A stretch of 64,000 nucleotides of DNA, taken from positions 186,001 through 250,000 of the forward strand of contig NZ_JACYVA010000004.1 of NCBI RefSeq assembly GCF_014842075.1, read 5' to 3'. The stretch comes from Sphingomonas sp. CFBP 13720. GTDB lineage: Bacteria; Pseudomonadota; Alphaproteobacteria; Sphingomonadales; Sphingomonadaceae. This document shows, piece after piece, positions 17,736 through 23,945 of this stretch. The notes beneath the pieces are model-generated. The model had not been told where the DNA came from. It did not search any database and saw only the letters and a list, made by a program, of their open reading frames with translations. Within the stretch, counting starts at the first letter, position 1. Each line of letters starts with the position of its first letter. Made by a program: the position numbers and the translations under genes.

Positions 17736-18529
17736 GTGTTCACCAGTTCAAGAAAAAGTTGGTCCGCCCGATCGACAAAGCGATCGCGCAACTTACGTGT
17801 CGGAAGCTCGCCCGCCCGATCGAGCTCGCTGCGGATCAGCGCGTCGATCTCGGGCAGCCTCGCTCCGTTCGCGCGCTCATTGGTGCGCGCCTTGGCCTCG
17901 ACCAGCGCATCGATCTGCTCGACCAGCCCGGACGGCAGATCGCTGGCAGCAATTAGCGCCTTGAGATTCATCGGTGGGCGCGATGCCGGGTTGAGTCGGA
18001 TTGCACGGATGGCCAGCGCGGGGCGCAGCGCATAAAAATACTTCTTCACGGGCACCGGCTCCCCGCCATCGAGCCACCGATCCGCGTTCAGTTTGCCTGA
18101 GCGTCCATAATGGTGAGCGATGGCGCGCGGGTTCAGCAGATCGTCCGCGAGCTCCCTCAGCCGGGGAATAAAGGGATCATCAGGCCAATAGCGAATCGGT
18201 GATTCAATCCATTCGCTCACGACCGCGTTCGACTTGGGAAGCAGGCCAAATGCCTTACGTACGTCCCAGCCGTTCAGATCGATCTCGTCAACAATCTTGT
18301 GTTCGATAACGTCGCGACCCGGCACCAGCGACAGATACCAATCGCGCGGCCGCACATAAATGAAGCGGACGTCAAAATCGCTGTCGGGCGATGGAAAGCC
18401 CCACGCCCGCGAGCCCGACTCTATCGCCATCAACAGGCGCACACCTTCGGTCGCCTCGACGGCATCGAGCCGCGCTTCGATTTCACGCCGGATTTCTGGC
18501 GCAATGGGGTCGTGAACCGAGGTAGTCAT
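17732..18529 (-). CDS. rlaP: RlaP-type predicted nucleotidyltransferase
   Basis: A 265-residue protein of the YcgL/RlaP nucleotidyltransferase family (PF10127), named from its frequent neighbourhood with RNA ligases. The polymerase-beta-like core is seen in AIESGSRAWGFPSPDSDFDV, where the glycine-serine pair and the spaced aspartates of DSDFD bind the nucleotide and metals. A third acidic strand follows near DEIDLNGWDVRKAF, and the C-terminal helical region contains KKYFYALRPALAIR. It may add nucleotides to damaged RNA ends before ligation; this is a prediction from context, and the reaction is not established. It lies 39 bases after rtcB and overlaps rtcA by 4 bases. Confidence 0.85.
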   Translation of the reverse strand: MTTSVHDPIAPEIRREIEARLDAVEATEGVRLLMAIESGSRAWGFPSPDSDFDVRFIYVRPRDWYLSLVPGRDVIEHKIVDEIDLNGWDVRKAFGLLPKSNAVVSEWIESPIRYWPDDPFIPRLRELADDLLNPRAIAHHYGRSGKLNADRWLDGGEPVPVKKYFYALRPALAIRAIRLNPASRPPMNLKALIAASDLPSGLVEQIDALVEAKARTNERANGARLPEIDALIRSELDRAGELPTRKLRDRFVDRADQLFLELVNT

Positions 18530-18568
18530 CGGAAATTCCAGGAAGGGTGGCGGTGCATGCCAAGGGGG

Positions 18569-19795
18569 CTAGCCCTTGACGCACACCACCTGCTTCAGCG
18601 TGTGGACGATCTCGACCAGATCCGCCTGAGCGGCCATGACGGCCTCGATCGGCTTATAGGCCTTCGGCGTCTCATCGATCACGCCCTCGTCCTTCCGGCA
18701 CTCGACGCCCGCCGTATCGGCGATATGCTCGTCGAGGGTCACCAGCTTCTTAGCGGCCGTCCGGCTCATCACGCGGCCCGCTCCGTGCGAGCAGCTGTCG
18801 AACGATTCCGGATTGCCCAGCCCGCGCACGATGAACGACTTGGCGCCCATCGAACCCGGAATGATGCCCATCACACCCTTGGCGGCACGCACGGCGCCCT
18901 TGCGTGTGACCAGCACGTTCTGGCCGAAATGGTTCTCGCGCTGGACGTAGTTGTGGTGGCAGTTGACCGCCTCCATTTCCGCGTCGAACGGCTTTGCGAT
19001 CTGACCCCGGAGCGCGCGGATGACGTTGGTCATCATTGTGCGCCGGTTGAGGGCCGCAAAGTCCTGCGCCCAGCCGACCGCCTCGACATAATCGTCGAAA
19101 TGGTCGGTCCCTTCGGGGAAGTAGGCCAGATCCTCATCGGGCAGGTTGATGAACCACTTGCGCATGTCCTGCTTGGCCAGTTCGATGAAGAACGTGCCGA
19201 TAGCGTTGCCAACGCCACGGCTACCCGAGTGCAGCATGATCCACACCCGCTGCTCGGTATCGAGGCACAGCTCGATAAAGTGATTGCCGGTGCCGAGCGT
19301 GCCGAGGTGCACAAGGTTGTTGGTCTTGGCCAGCTTCGGATACTTCGCGACGATCCGCCCGAAACGCTCCGCGAGCGTCGCCCAGGCGTCGACGATAGCC
19401 GGCTGCGGGTCGCCCCACGATCCGGGATCTCGCTTGCCCTGTTTCACGTCGCGACCATGCGGCACGGCGCGTTCGATCGCCGAACGGATGCCTTCCAGAT
19501 TATGCGGCAGGTCGCTCGCCACCAGCGAGGTCCGCGCCGCCATCATGCCGCAGCCAATGTCGACGCCAACCGCCGCCGGGATGATCGCGCCCTTCGTCGG
19601 AATCACCGAGCCGACGGTCGCGCCGATGCCGATATGGACGTCGGGCATTACAGCGACATGCTTGAACACGAACGGCATTTGCGCCGCGCGAGCAAGCTGC
19701 GCCCGCGCACCGTCTTCGACCGGCACTCCGCGTGTCCACATCTTGATCGGCACGCCGCCTTCGACGTGCTGGTAATCGTACATCGTCTCGGTCAT
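18569..19795 (-). CDS. rtcB: RNA-splicing ligase RtcB
   Basis: A 408-residue GTP- and Mn-dependent RNA ligase that joins 2',3'-cyclic phosphate or 3'-phosphate ends to 5'-hydroxyl ends. The metal site VGVDIGCGM has Asp79 and Cys82 by count, further metal ligands lie in NNLVHLGTLGTGNHFIEL and MLHSGSRGVGN, and the guanylylated histidine in SCSHGAGRVMSR falls at residue 337, the same number as in the E. coli enzyme. The start at 19795 was chosen because AGGAGG lies at 19801-19806, five bases upstream; an upstream ATG at 19813 would precede that site. The ribosome-binding site is about 28 bases after the last Y-RNA-like unit, so the mRNA of rtcB is continuous with the RNA array. Confidence 0.97.
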   Translation of the reverse strand: MTETMYDYQHVEGGVPIKMWTRGVPVEDGARAQLARAAQMPFVFKHVAVMPDVHIGIGATVGSVIPTKGAIIPAAVGVDIGCGMMAARTSLVASDLPHNLEGIRSAIERAVPHGRDVKQGKRDPGSWGDPQPAIVDAWATLAERFGRIVAKYPKLAKTNNLVHLGTLGTGNHFIELCLDTEQRVWIMLHSGSRGVGNAIGTFFIELAKQDMRKWFINLPDEDLAYFPEGTDHFDDYVEAVGWAQDFAALNRRTMMTNVIRALRGQIAKPFDAEMEAVNCHHNYVQRENHFGQNVLVTRKGAVRAAKGVMGIIPGSMGAKSFIVRGLGNPESFDSCSHGAGRVMSRTAAKKLVTLDEHIADTAGVECRKDEGVIDETPKAYKPIEAVMAAQADLVEIVHTLKQVVCVKG

Positions 19796-19833
19796 CGCGA
19801 CCTCCTCTTTCAAATCGTATTAGTGCCGCCTCG

Positions 19834-19935
19834 GCGCGGCGACGACGGAATGACGAGACTTCTCCCGAGCGTGCACCCGAGGGGAGGGTTTGAACCTCCT
19901 GATTCCCAATGTAGTCCCGTCGGCATTCGCCGCGC
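19834..19935 (-). ncRNA. Y-RNA-like unit 5 (reduced tRNA-like head)
   Basis: Last of five tandem units. The 5' strand is the conserved 23-base block at 19909-19931 (GGCGAATGCC to GGGACTACAT on this strand). The lower stem GCGCGGCGA pairs with TCGCCGCGC over 9 bp. The upper stem GACGGGACT pairs with AGTCTCGTC over 9 bp with one G-U. The head has a T arm (GGAGG, loop TTCAAAC, CCTCC) followed by a poorer hairpin that may be GGGT-GCAC-GCTC. There is no D arm. The sequence then runs into the rtcB leader, where GCCGC can pair instead with GCGGC just downstream, an alternative to its own lower stem. I infer binding by the Ro60 protein encoded upstream. Confidence 0.7.
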
Positions 19936-19948
19936 GTTGGCAGTCGTC

Positions 19949-20052
19949 GCTGGCGACCAGGACAGGCGGGACATCCCGGATTGCTCCGGGGCGGACTCGA
20001 ACCGCTCGGCCTTTCGGCGTTTACCGATGTAGTCCCGCCGGCATTCGCCAGC
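19949..20052 (-). ncRNA. Y-RNA-like unit 4 (T arm and GCAA-capped stem, no D arm)
   Basis: The conserved 5' block is at 20027-20049. The lower stem GCTGGCGA pairs with TCGCCAGC over 8 bp; an internal loop (ATGCC against TGTCCTGG) separates it from the upper stem GGCGGGAC/GTCCCGCC, 8 bp without mismatch. The head contains a small hairpin GCC-GAAA-GGC, a T arm (GCGG, loop TTCGAGT, CCGC) and an acceptor-like stem CCCGGA/TCCGGG closed by the tetraloop GCAA. No D arm follows. The stretch GGCCGAGCGGTT before the T loop also resembles the D arm of serine or leucine tRNAs, so the head may be a fusion of tRNA pieces. The perfect stems argue for selection on RNA structure. Confidence 0.75.
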
Positions 20053-20064
20053 TGTGTAGTCAGG

Positions 20065-20203
20065 TTCGGCGACGAGTTGAGGAAGAGACAGTAGCCCGTG
20101 TCCTGACCGCTAGACGACGGGTCAGCCGGCTTGCACCGTGCTGACCCGGCCGGATTCGAACCGACGTTTCGGGCGTGATGTAGTCCCTTGGGCATTCGCC
20201 GAA
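20065..20203 (-). ncRNA. Y-RNA-like unit 3: circularly permuted tRNA-Glu mimic
   Basis: The conserved 5' block is at 20178-20200. The lower stem TTCGGCGA pairs with TCGCCGAA (8 bp) and the upper stem AAGGGAC with GTCTCTT (7 bp, one G-U). The head is a complete tRNA core in permuted order: anticodon-stem 3' strand GCCCG, variable AAAC, T arm (GTCGG, loop TTCGAAT, CCGGC), acceptor strand CGGGTCAGC, a cap CGGT-GCAA-GCCG, acceptor strand GCTGACCCG (9 bp), D arm with TCGTCTAGCGGTCAGGAC, and anticodon-stem 5' strand CGGGC. So the acceptor end is closed by a loop, and the Ro60-type stem stands where the anticodon loop would be. The D-arm region matches the real tRNA-Glu at 25257-25331 in 22 of 25 bases. 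Confidence 0.85.
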
Positions 20204-20211
20204 TCGATTTG

Positions 20212-20325
20212 TCACGACGACAAGATTTCGGAAGACAGTCTGTGCTCTAACCGCTGAGCTACCCACTTGCGTGGGGCGGGATTTGAACCCGCGACACCAT
20301 GTAGTCCTGCCAGCATTCGCCATGA
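20212..20325 (-). ncRNA. Y-RNA-like unit 2: permuted tRNA mimic with D and T arms
   Basis: The conserved 5' block is at 20299-20321. The lower stem TCATGGCGA pairs with TCGTCGTGA over 9 bp including two G-U pairs; the upper stem GGcAGGAC pairs with GTCTTCC with one bulged C. The head has a T arm (GCGGG, loop TTCAAAT, CCCGC), an acceptor-like stem CCCAC/GTGGG closed by GCAA, the linker TA, and a textbook D arm (GCTC, loop AGCGGTTA, GAGC). The order T arm, capped acceptor, D arm is that of a tRNA opened in the anticodon arm. The 5-bp acceptor and tetraloop mean no CCA end is possible, so it cannot be charged. Confidence 0.85.
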
Positions 20326-20334
20326 TTCAAAATG

Positions 20335-20498
20335 GGGCCGTGGCGACAAGAGTGACGAGAATGTCCTTGAGCTACCGCTGCAACGGGGGGACTCGAACCC
20401 CATCTTCCGGTCTGCATCACTGCTTCCCGGATGCTCTACTCTGGACGTTCGGGTTTCCCCTTGGAGCAATGTAATCCCGTCGGCATTCGCCACGGCCC
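20335..20498 (-). ncRNA. Y-RNA-like unit 1: longest unit, opened in the D arm
   Basis: First unit, starting only 7 bases after the rsr stop. The conserved 5' block at 20469-20491 has GGGATTACAT instead of GGGACTACAT. The lower stem GGGCCGTGGCGA/TCGCCACGGCCC is 12 bp; the upper stem GACGGGA/TCTCGTC is 7 bp. The head differs from units 2 and 3. The D stem is made from distant strands (GAGC with GCTC, flanked by GTCC with GGAC). An anticodon-like hairpin TCCGG/CCGGA is kept with a 16-base loop that itself holds GCA-GTGA-TGC. The T arm (GGGG, loop TTCGAGT, CCCC) and a short acceptor hairpin CCGT-TGCA-GCGG follow. Thus the tRNA fold is opened in the D loop, not in the anticodon loop. Confidence 0.75.
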
Positions 20499-20504
20499 TG
20501 TTTC

Positions 20505-22055
20505 TTATACCTCCACTTGCTTGATGATCTCGACCCAGTCTTGCGTCTCGCCAGCGGCGAAGCGCGCGATCGTGTCGAACACGGCGTCGGAGAAACCCCC
20601 GACGTTCAGGATGTCCGCCCGGCTCCCAGCTTGCGTCGTCCCATATGGCTGGATGTCGATGCAGACGAGCTTGGCCCCGGGGTTCCGGGTCTTCAGCTTG
20701 TCCCACTCCTTCATCGTCGCCGTCGTCCCGTGCCGGGTGGCATCGACCCAAGACTCATTGTCGGAGACGATCACCACCAGATCGACACTCGCCCGCTCCG
20801 CATTCAGCATCGCCAGCGGCGCCGAGACGTTCGTCCCGCCCCCGCCGACGCCGGCCAGCTTCGCCGCATTCACGGCGACGCGGGCATTGGCATCGAGCTT
20901 CAGCTTCACGACCGACTGTTCGAACGGCATCACGCGCGCGTCCCGATTGGTCCGCAGCATTGCGGCTGCGACCAACGCCGCCACATCGATGCAGCGGACC
21001 TTGGACGAGGCACCCTTGCGGTAGCCCGTCGCGGGCGACGACATCGATCCCGACACGTCGGGGCAGACGACCACGCGGCCCGGCACCAGCGGCAACGCCG
21101 CGAGCGATTGCTCGAGCGCGTCCTCCAGCGCCGCCTGAGCCTTGAGCGGCACGCCATCGCCGGCCTGCCCCAATGCCACCATCAGTTGATAGGGCATCGG
21201 CCGGACCTTCGCGAGCGCTTGCCGGTCGGCAAGCCGAGCCGCAACCGCGTCGGTGACCCCCGCCATGCCGAACGCGCCACTCCGCGCCAGCGTGTTGAGG
21301 TTCATCCGCAGCGCCTGCCACCCGATCCGCGTCGCAAGCTCCGCCCAATTCTCCGCCGTCAGCGGAAAAGCGGTCAGCCATTCGAACGGCACCGGCGGGA
21401 GCGGCAGCGTAGCATCCGCCTTCCAAGCCTCGAACGAGGCGATCTCGGCGGGCAGAGCGGCAACGTCATAAGGACGCCCGATCAGCCAGCCATAAAACGC
21501 CTTGCGCGCGGCATCCGCCGGCTTGGGGTGAACCATCCGGACGATGTCGGCGAGGCTCGGGTCCTTGCCGGTCGCCGCCGCCATCAATTGCGGCATCGTC
21601 GCCTGCTCCAGCCAACGCTGGACCAACCGCTTCGGCCGCGTGCCCAGCGACGTCCGCCCGACCTGCCCCGAGCGCATGATCTGCACGAAGTTGCGCAGCA
21701 TCCGCCCGTTGTCGATCACGCGCCCGAAGACCGGCACCGCCAGATCGGGATCGGCGACCGTGAGGTACGCCGCTAGCAACGCCGGCATGTCCTTCATCGC
21801 GCCCGACGTCCGGGCGTAGACCGCAGCCTGCGCCACAAAATACGGATCGACCGCCTTGGCTGCTTCCAGCACATCGGCAAGCTGCGTTTCGGCAGCGCCA
21901 TAAAAAGTGTCCGCCAACGTTCCCGTCGCAGCAAGCTGCGCCAGCTTCGCCTCGGGCCGATAAGCATACGCCGGTGTGCCCTCGCAGTTCACGACGTCAG
22001 GTCGCGGCTGCATCAGCCTGGCAACCGCCGAGGCGAAAAGTCCCTTGTTGGCCAT
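20505..22055 (-). CDS. rsr: Ro60-family TROVE/vWA protein (bacterial Rsr)
   Basis: A 516-residue ring-shaped RNA-binding protein. The N-terminal two thirds are helical TROVE/HEAT-like repeats, with the characteristic MVHPKPADAARKAFYGWLIG near residue 175. The C-terminal third is a von Willebrand A domain with the metal site CPDVSGSMSS (Asp333, Ser335, Ser337), GGGGTNVSAPL and the acidic strand IVSDNESW. Bacterial Ro60 proteins bind Y RNAs on their outer surface and misfolded or damaged RNA in the central hole, often passing it to a nuclease. GAGGAG lies seven bases before the ATG. It is the first gene of the sigma-54 operon, and the five Y-RNA-like units begin directly after its stop, as in rsr-yrl-rtcBA loci of enterobacteria. 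Confidence 0.95.
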   Translation of the reverse strand: MANKGLFASAVARLMQPRPDVVNCEGTPAYAYRPEAKLAQLAATGTLADTFYGAAETQLADVLEAAKAVDPYFVAQAAVYARTSGAMKDMPALLAAYLTVADPDLAVPVFGRVIDNGRMLRNFVQIMRSGQVGRTSLGTRPKRLVQRWLEQATMPQLMAAATGKDPSLADIVRMVHPKPADAARKAFYGWLIGRPYDVAALPAEIASFEAWKADATLPLPPVPFEWLTAFPLTAENWAELATRIGWQALRMNLNTLARSGAFGMAGVTDAVAARLADRQALAKVRPMPYQLMVALGQAGDGVPLKAQAALEDALEQSLAALPLVPGRVVVCPDVSGSMSSPATGYRKGASSKVRCIDVAALVAAAMLRTNRDARVMPFEQSVVKLKLDANARVAVNAAKLAGVGGGGTNVSAPLAMLNAERASVDLVVIVSDNESWVDATRHGTTATMKEWDKLKTRNPGAKLVCIDIQPYGTTQAGSRADILNVGGFSDAVFDTIARFAAGETQDWVEIIKQVEV

Positions 22056-22168
22056 CGTCCAACTCCTCGAATTCTGCCGCTTAGGGGCGGCTGGCTTATT
22101 CCAGCCGCCCCGTGTCCGGTCCGCGATCGAGAAGGCCGAAATATCGCCTCGCTCGATGCTTAATACAC

Positions 22169-22184
22169 AGCAGGAGGTGTGCCA
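22169..22184 (-). promoter_or_regulatory. Sigma-54 promoter of the rsr-yrl-rtcB-rlaP-rtcA operon
   Basis: On the minus strand the bases read TGGCACACCTCCTGCT. The GG of the -24 element and the GC of the -12 element are separated by exactly ten bases, as the sigma-54 consensus TGGCACG-N4-TTGC requires; one base of the -12 box differs. The predicted transcript starts near 22157, about 100 bases before the rsr start codon. The divergent neighbour is RtcR, a sigma-54 activator, which strongly supports the call. Confidence 0.8.
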
Positions 22185-22219
22185 GTTTGCTCAGGTGAAT
22201 CTCACGAAAATCATAAACT

Positions 22220-22232
22220 ACTGATATTCAGT
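22220..22232. promoter_or_regulatory. Perfect palindrome, possible RtcR site
   Basis: ACTGA and TCAGT face each other around TAT. The site lies about 60 to 75 bases upstream of the predicted sigma-54 transcript start, in the only interval where RtcR could bind to activate the operon. The binding motif of RtcR is not known to me, so this is a candidate only. Confidence 0.35.
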
Positions 22233-22316
22233 GGAATTCTAAGGCAGCCGACAGTATGCAACCAGAAGTGGTAGTCGTGACGATACTCCAAACAATGTAT
22301 CGATCTTGATAGCATT

Positions 22317-22332
22317 TTATCCTATGGGATAA
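22317..22332. promoter_or_regulatory. Inverted repeat at the rtcR start, possible RtcR or autoregulatory site
   Basis: TTATCC and GGATAA flank TATG and end three bases before the rtcR ATG, where a ribosome-binding site would be expected but is weak. A protein bound here could limit rtcR expression or act as a distant enhancer site for the divergent operon (about 165 bases from its transcript start). The same TTATCC/GGATAA words form a longer repeat just beyond rtcR at 24211-24249. Confidence 0.35.
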
Positions 22333-22334
22333 GT

Positions 22335-23945
22335 ATGAAGTTACTCACCGTCATTGGATTTCTAGGGTCGACGCTTGATGCGAGCAAGTTTGGTCCGTCG
22401 CGATGGAACAAGTGGCGGCCAAGCGTCGGCGTGACGATGCACGAGGATTTGCGCGTCGATCGTTTCCTCCTGATCCACGGTAGCCCGCACAGCCGCCTCG
22501 CCGCCTATGTTGCCGAGGACATCGCCTCGGTCTCACCCGAGACATCGGTCGAACTGCGCTTGCTCAACTTCACAGACCCGTGGGATTTCGAGGAGGTGTA
22601 CGGCAAGCTGCTCGACTTCGCCCGCGCCGAGCCATTCGATCCCGAGATTGAGGATTATCTCGTCCACATTACCACCGGCACGCACGTTGCGCAGATCTGC
22701 CTCTTCCTGCTGACCGAGGCGCGGTACCTGCCCGGGCGACTGTTGCAGACGCAGCCCGAGCGCGGATCGATCAACCCGGCGGGAACCTGGAATACGATCG
22801 ACCTCGATTTGTCGCGCTACGACAGCATCGCGACGCGCTTCGCCGTCGCGAGCACAGAAAGCGCGTCCTTCCTGAAATCCGGCATCGACACGCGCAATGC
22901 CCCCTTCAACCGCATGATCGATGAGATCGAGCGCGTGGCACTGCGATCCAAAGCCCCGATCCTGCTGATGGGACCGACCGGTGCGGGTAAGAGCTTGCTC
23001 GCGCGTCGGATCTACGAACTCAAGAAATCGAAGCACCAAGTCGCCGGGCCGTTCGTCGAGGTGAATTGCGCGACCCTAAAAGGCGACGGCGCGATGTCCG
23101 CACTTTTCGGCCACCGCAAGGGGGCCTTTACCGGTGCCGTCGCGGATCGCCCAGGCCTGCTCCGCGCGGCCGACAAGGGCATGCTTTTCCTCGACGAGAT
23201 CGGCGAATTGGGTCTCGACGAGCAAGCAATGATCCTGCGCGCGATCGAGGACAAGCGCTTCTTGCCAGTTGGCTCGGACAAGGAAGCCGCGTCCGAATTC
23301 CAGCTAATCGCCGGCACCAATCGCGATCTAGGCGAGGCCGTCGCAGCCGGAGCATTTCGCGACGATCTTTATGCCCGCCTCAATCTTTGGACGTTCACGC
23401 TTCCCGGCCTTGCCGACCGGCGCGAGGATATCGAGCCCAATCTCGACTATGAACTCGACCGCTTCGCCGAGCGCGAAGGCAACCGCGCCAGCTTCAACAA
23501 GGAAGCGCGCCAGCGATATCTGATGTTCGCGACCGCGCCCGATGCGCGCTGGCCCGGCAACTTCCGCGATCTGGCCGCCAGCGTCACGCGCATGGCGACC
23601 CTCTCTTCCAAGGGCCGCATCGACCTGGACTGCGTCAATGCCGAGATCGCACGTCTGCAGAGGCTGTGGTCGGCGCAGACCGAGGGCGCGGCTGGCGTGC
23701 TGGCCGAAATTTTGGACGCGACGGTGCTCGCCGAAATCGACCCGTTTGACCGCGTCCAGCTGGCCGAGACCATCCGCATATGCCGCAACAGTCGCTCGCT
23801 TTCCGAAGCAGGTCGGGTGCTTTTTGCTGCCTCGCGAGCCAGACGCAGCACCGCCAACGACGCCGACCGGCTTAGAAAATACCTCGCCAGGTTCGGCTTG
23901 GACTGGGGCTTGGTTTCTCAAGCTCAGGTAAAGGGACGATTTTAA
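22335..23945 (+). CDS. rtcR: RtcR, CARF-domain sigma-54 activator of RNA repair
   Basis: A 536-residue enhancer-binding protein. Residues 1-180 are the RtcR sensor, a CARF-like Rossmann domain with motifs such as VDRFLLIHGSPHSRLAAYVA and VHITTGTHVAQICLFLLTEA. In enterobacteria this domain is thought to sense RNA ends, probably with help from RtcA and RtcB. Residues about 190-430 are the AAA+ domain, with Walker A GPTGAGKS (213-220), the sigma-54-contacting GAFTGA (263-268) and Walker B MLFLDEIGELG. The C-terminus (about 450-536) should hold the DNA-binding helices. It is divergent from the rsr operon, whose sigma-54 promoter lies between them. Expression of rtcR itself is probably sigma-70 driven. 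Confidence 0.95.
   Translation: MKLLTVIGFLGSTLDASKFGPSRWNKWRPSVGVTMHEDLRVDRFLLIHGSPHSRLAAYVAEDIASVSPETSVELRLLNFTDPWDFEEVYGKLLDFARAEPFDPEIEDYLVHITTGTHVAQICLFLLTEARYLPGRLLQTQPERGSINPAGTWNTIDLDLSRYDSIATRFAVASTESASFLKSGIDTRNAPFNRMIDEIERVALRSKAPILLMGPTGAGKSLLARRIYELKKSKHQVAGPFVEVNCATLKGDGAMSALFGHRKGAFTGAVADRPGLLRAADKGMLFLDEIGELGLDEQAMILRAIEDKRFLPVGSDKEAASEFQLIAGTNRDLGEAVAAGAFRDDLYARLNLWTFTLPGLADRREDIEPNLDYELDRFAEREGNRASFNKEARQRYLMFATAPDARWPGNFRDLAASVTRMATLSSKGRIDLDCVNAEIARLQRLWSAQTEGAAGVLAEILDATVLAEIDPFDRVQLAETIRICRNSRSLSEAGRVLFAASRARRSTANDADRLRKYLARFGLDWGLVSQAQVKGRF

Noticed and set aside
18299..20032. Long plus-strand frame of 577 codons opposite rtcB and rlaP
   Set aside because: It is antisense to two well-supported genes and part of the RNA array, has an arginine- and histidine-rich composition typical of shadow frames, and has no family motif.
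19909..20491. Five direct repeats of 23 bases, as in a CRISPR array
   Set aside because: Spacing is irregular and long (118 to 170 bases), no cas genes are present, and the repeats are one strand of conserved RNA stems with tRNA-like heads between them.
19834..20498. A cluster of ordinary tRNA genes
   Set aside because: T and D arms are clear, but the order of elements is permuted, acceptor-like stems are closed by small loops, no CCA end is possible and anticodon loops are missing or replaced.
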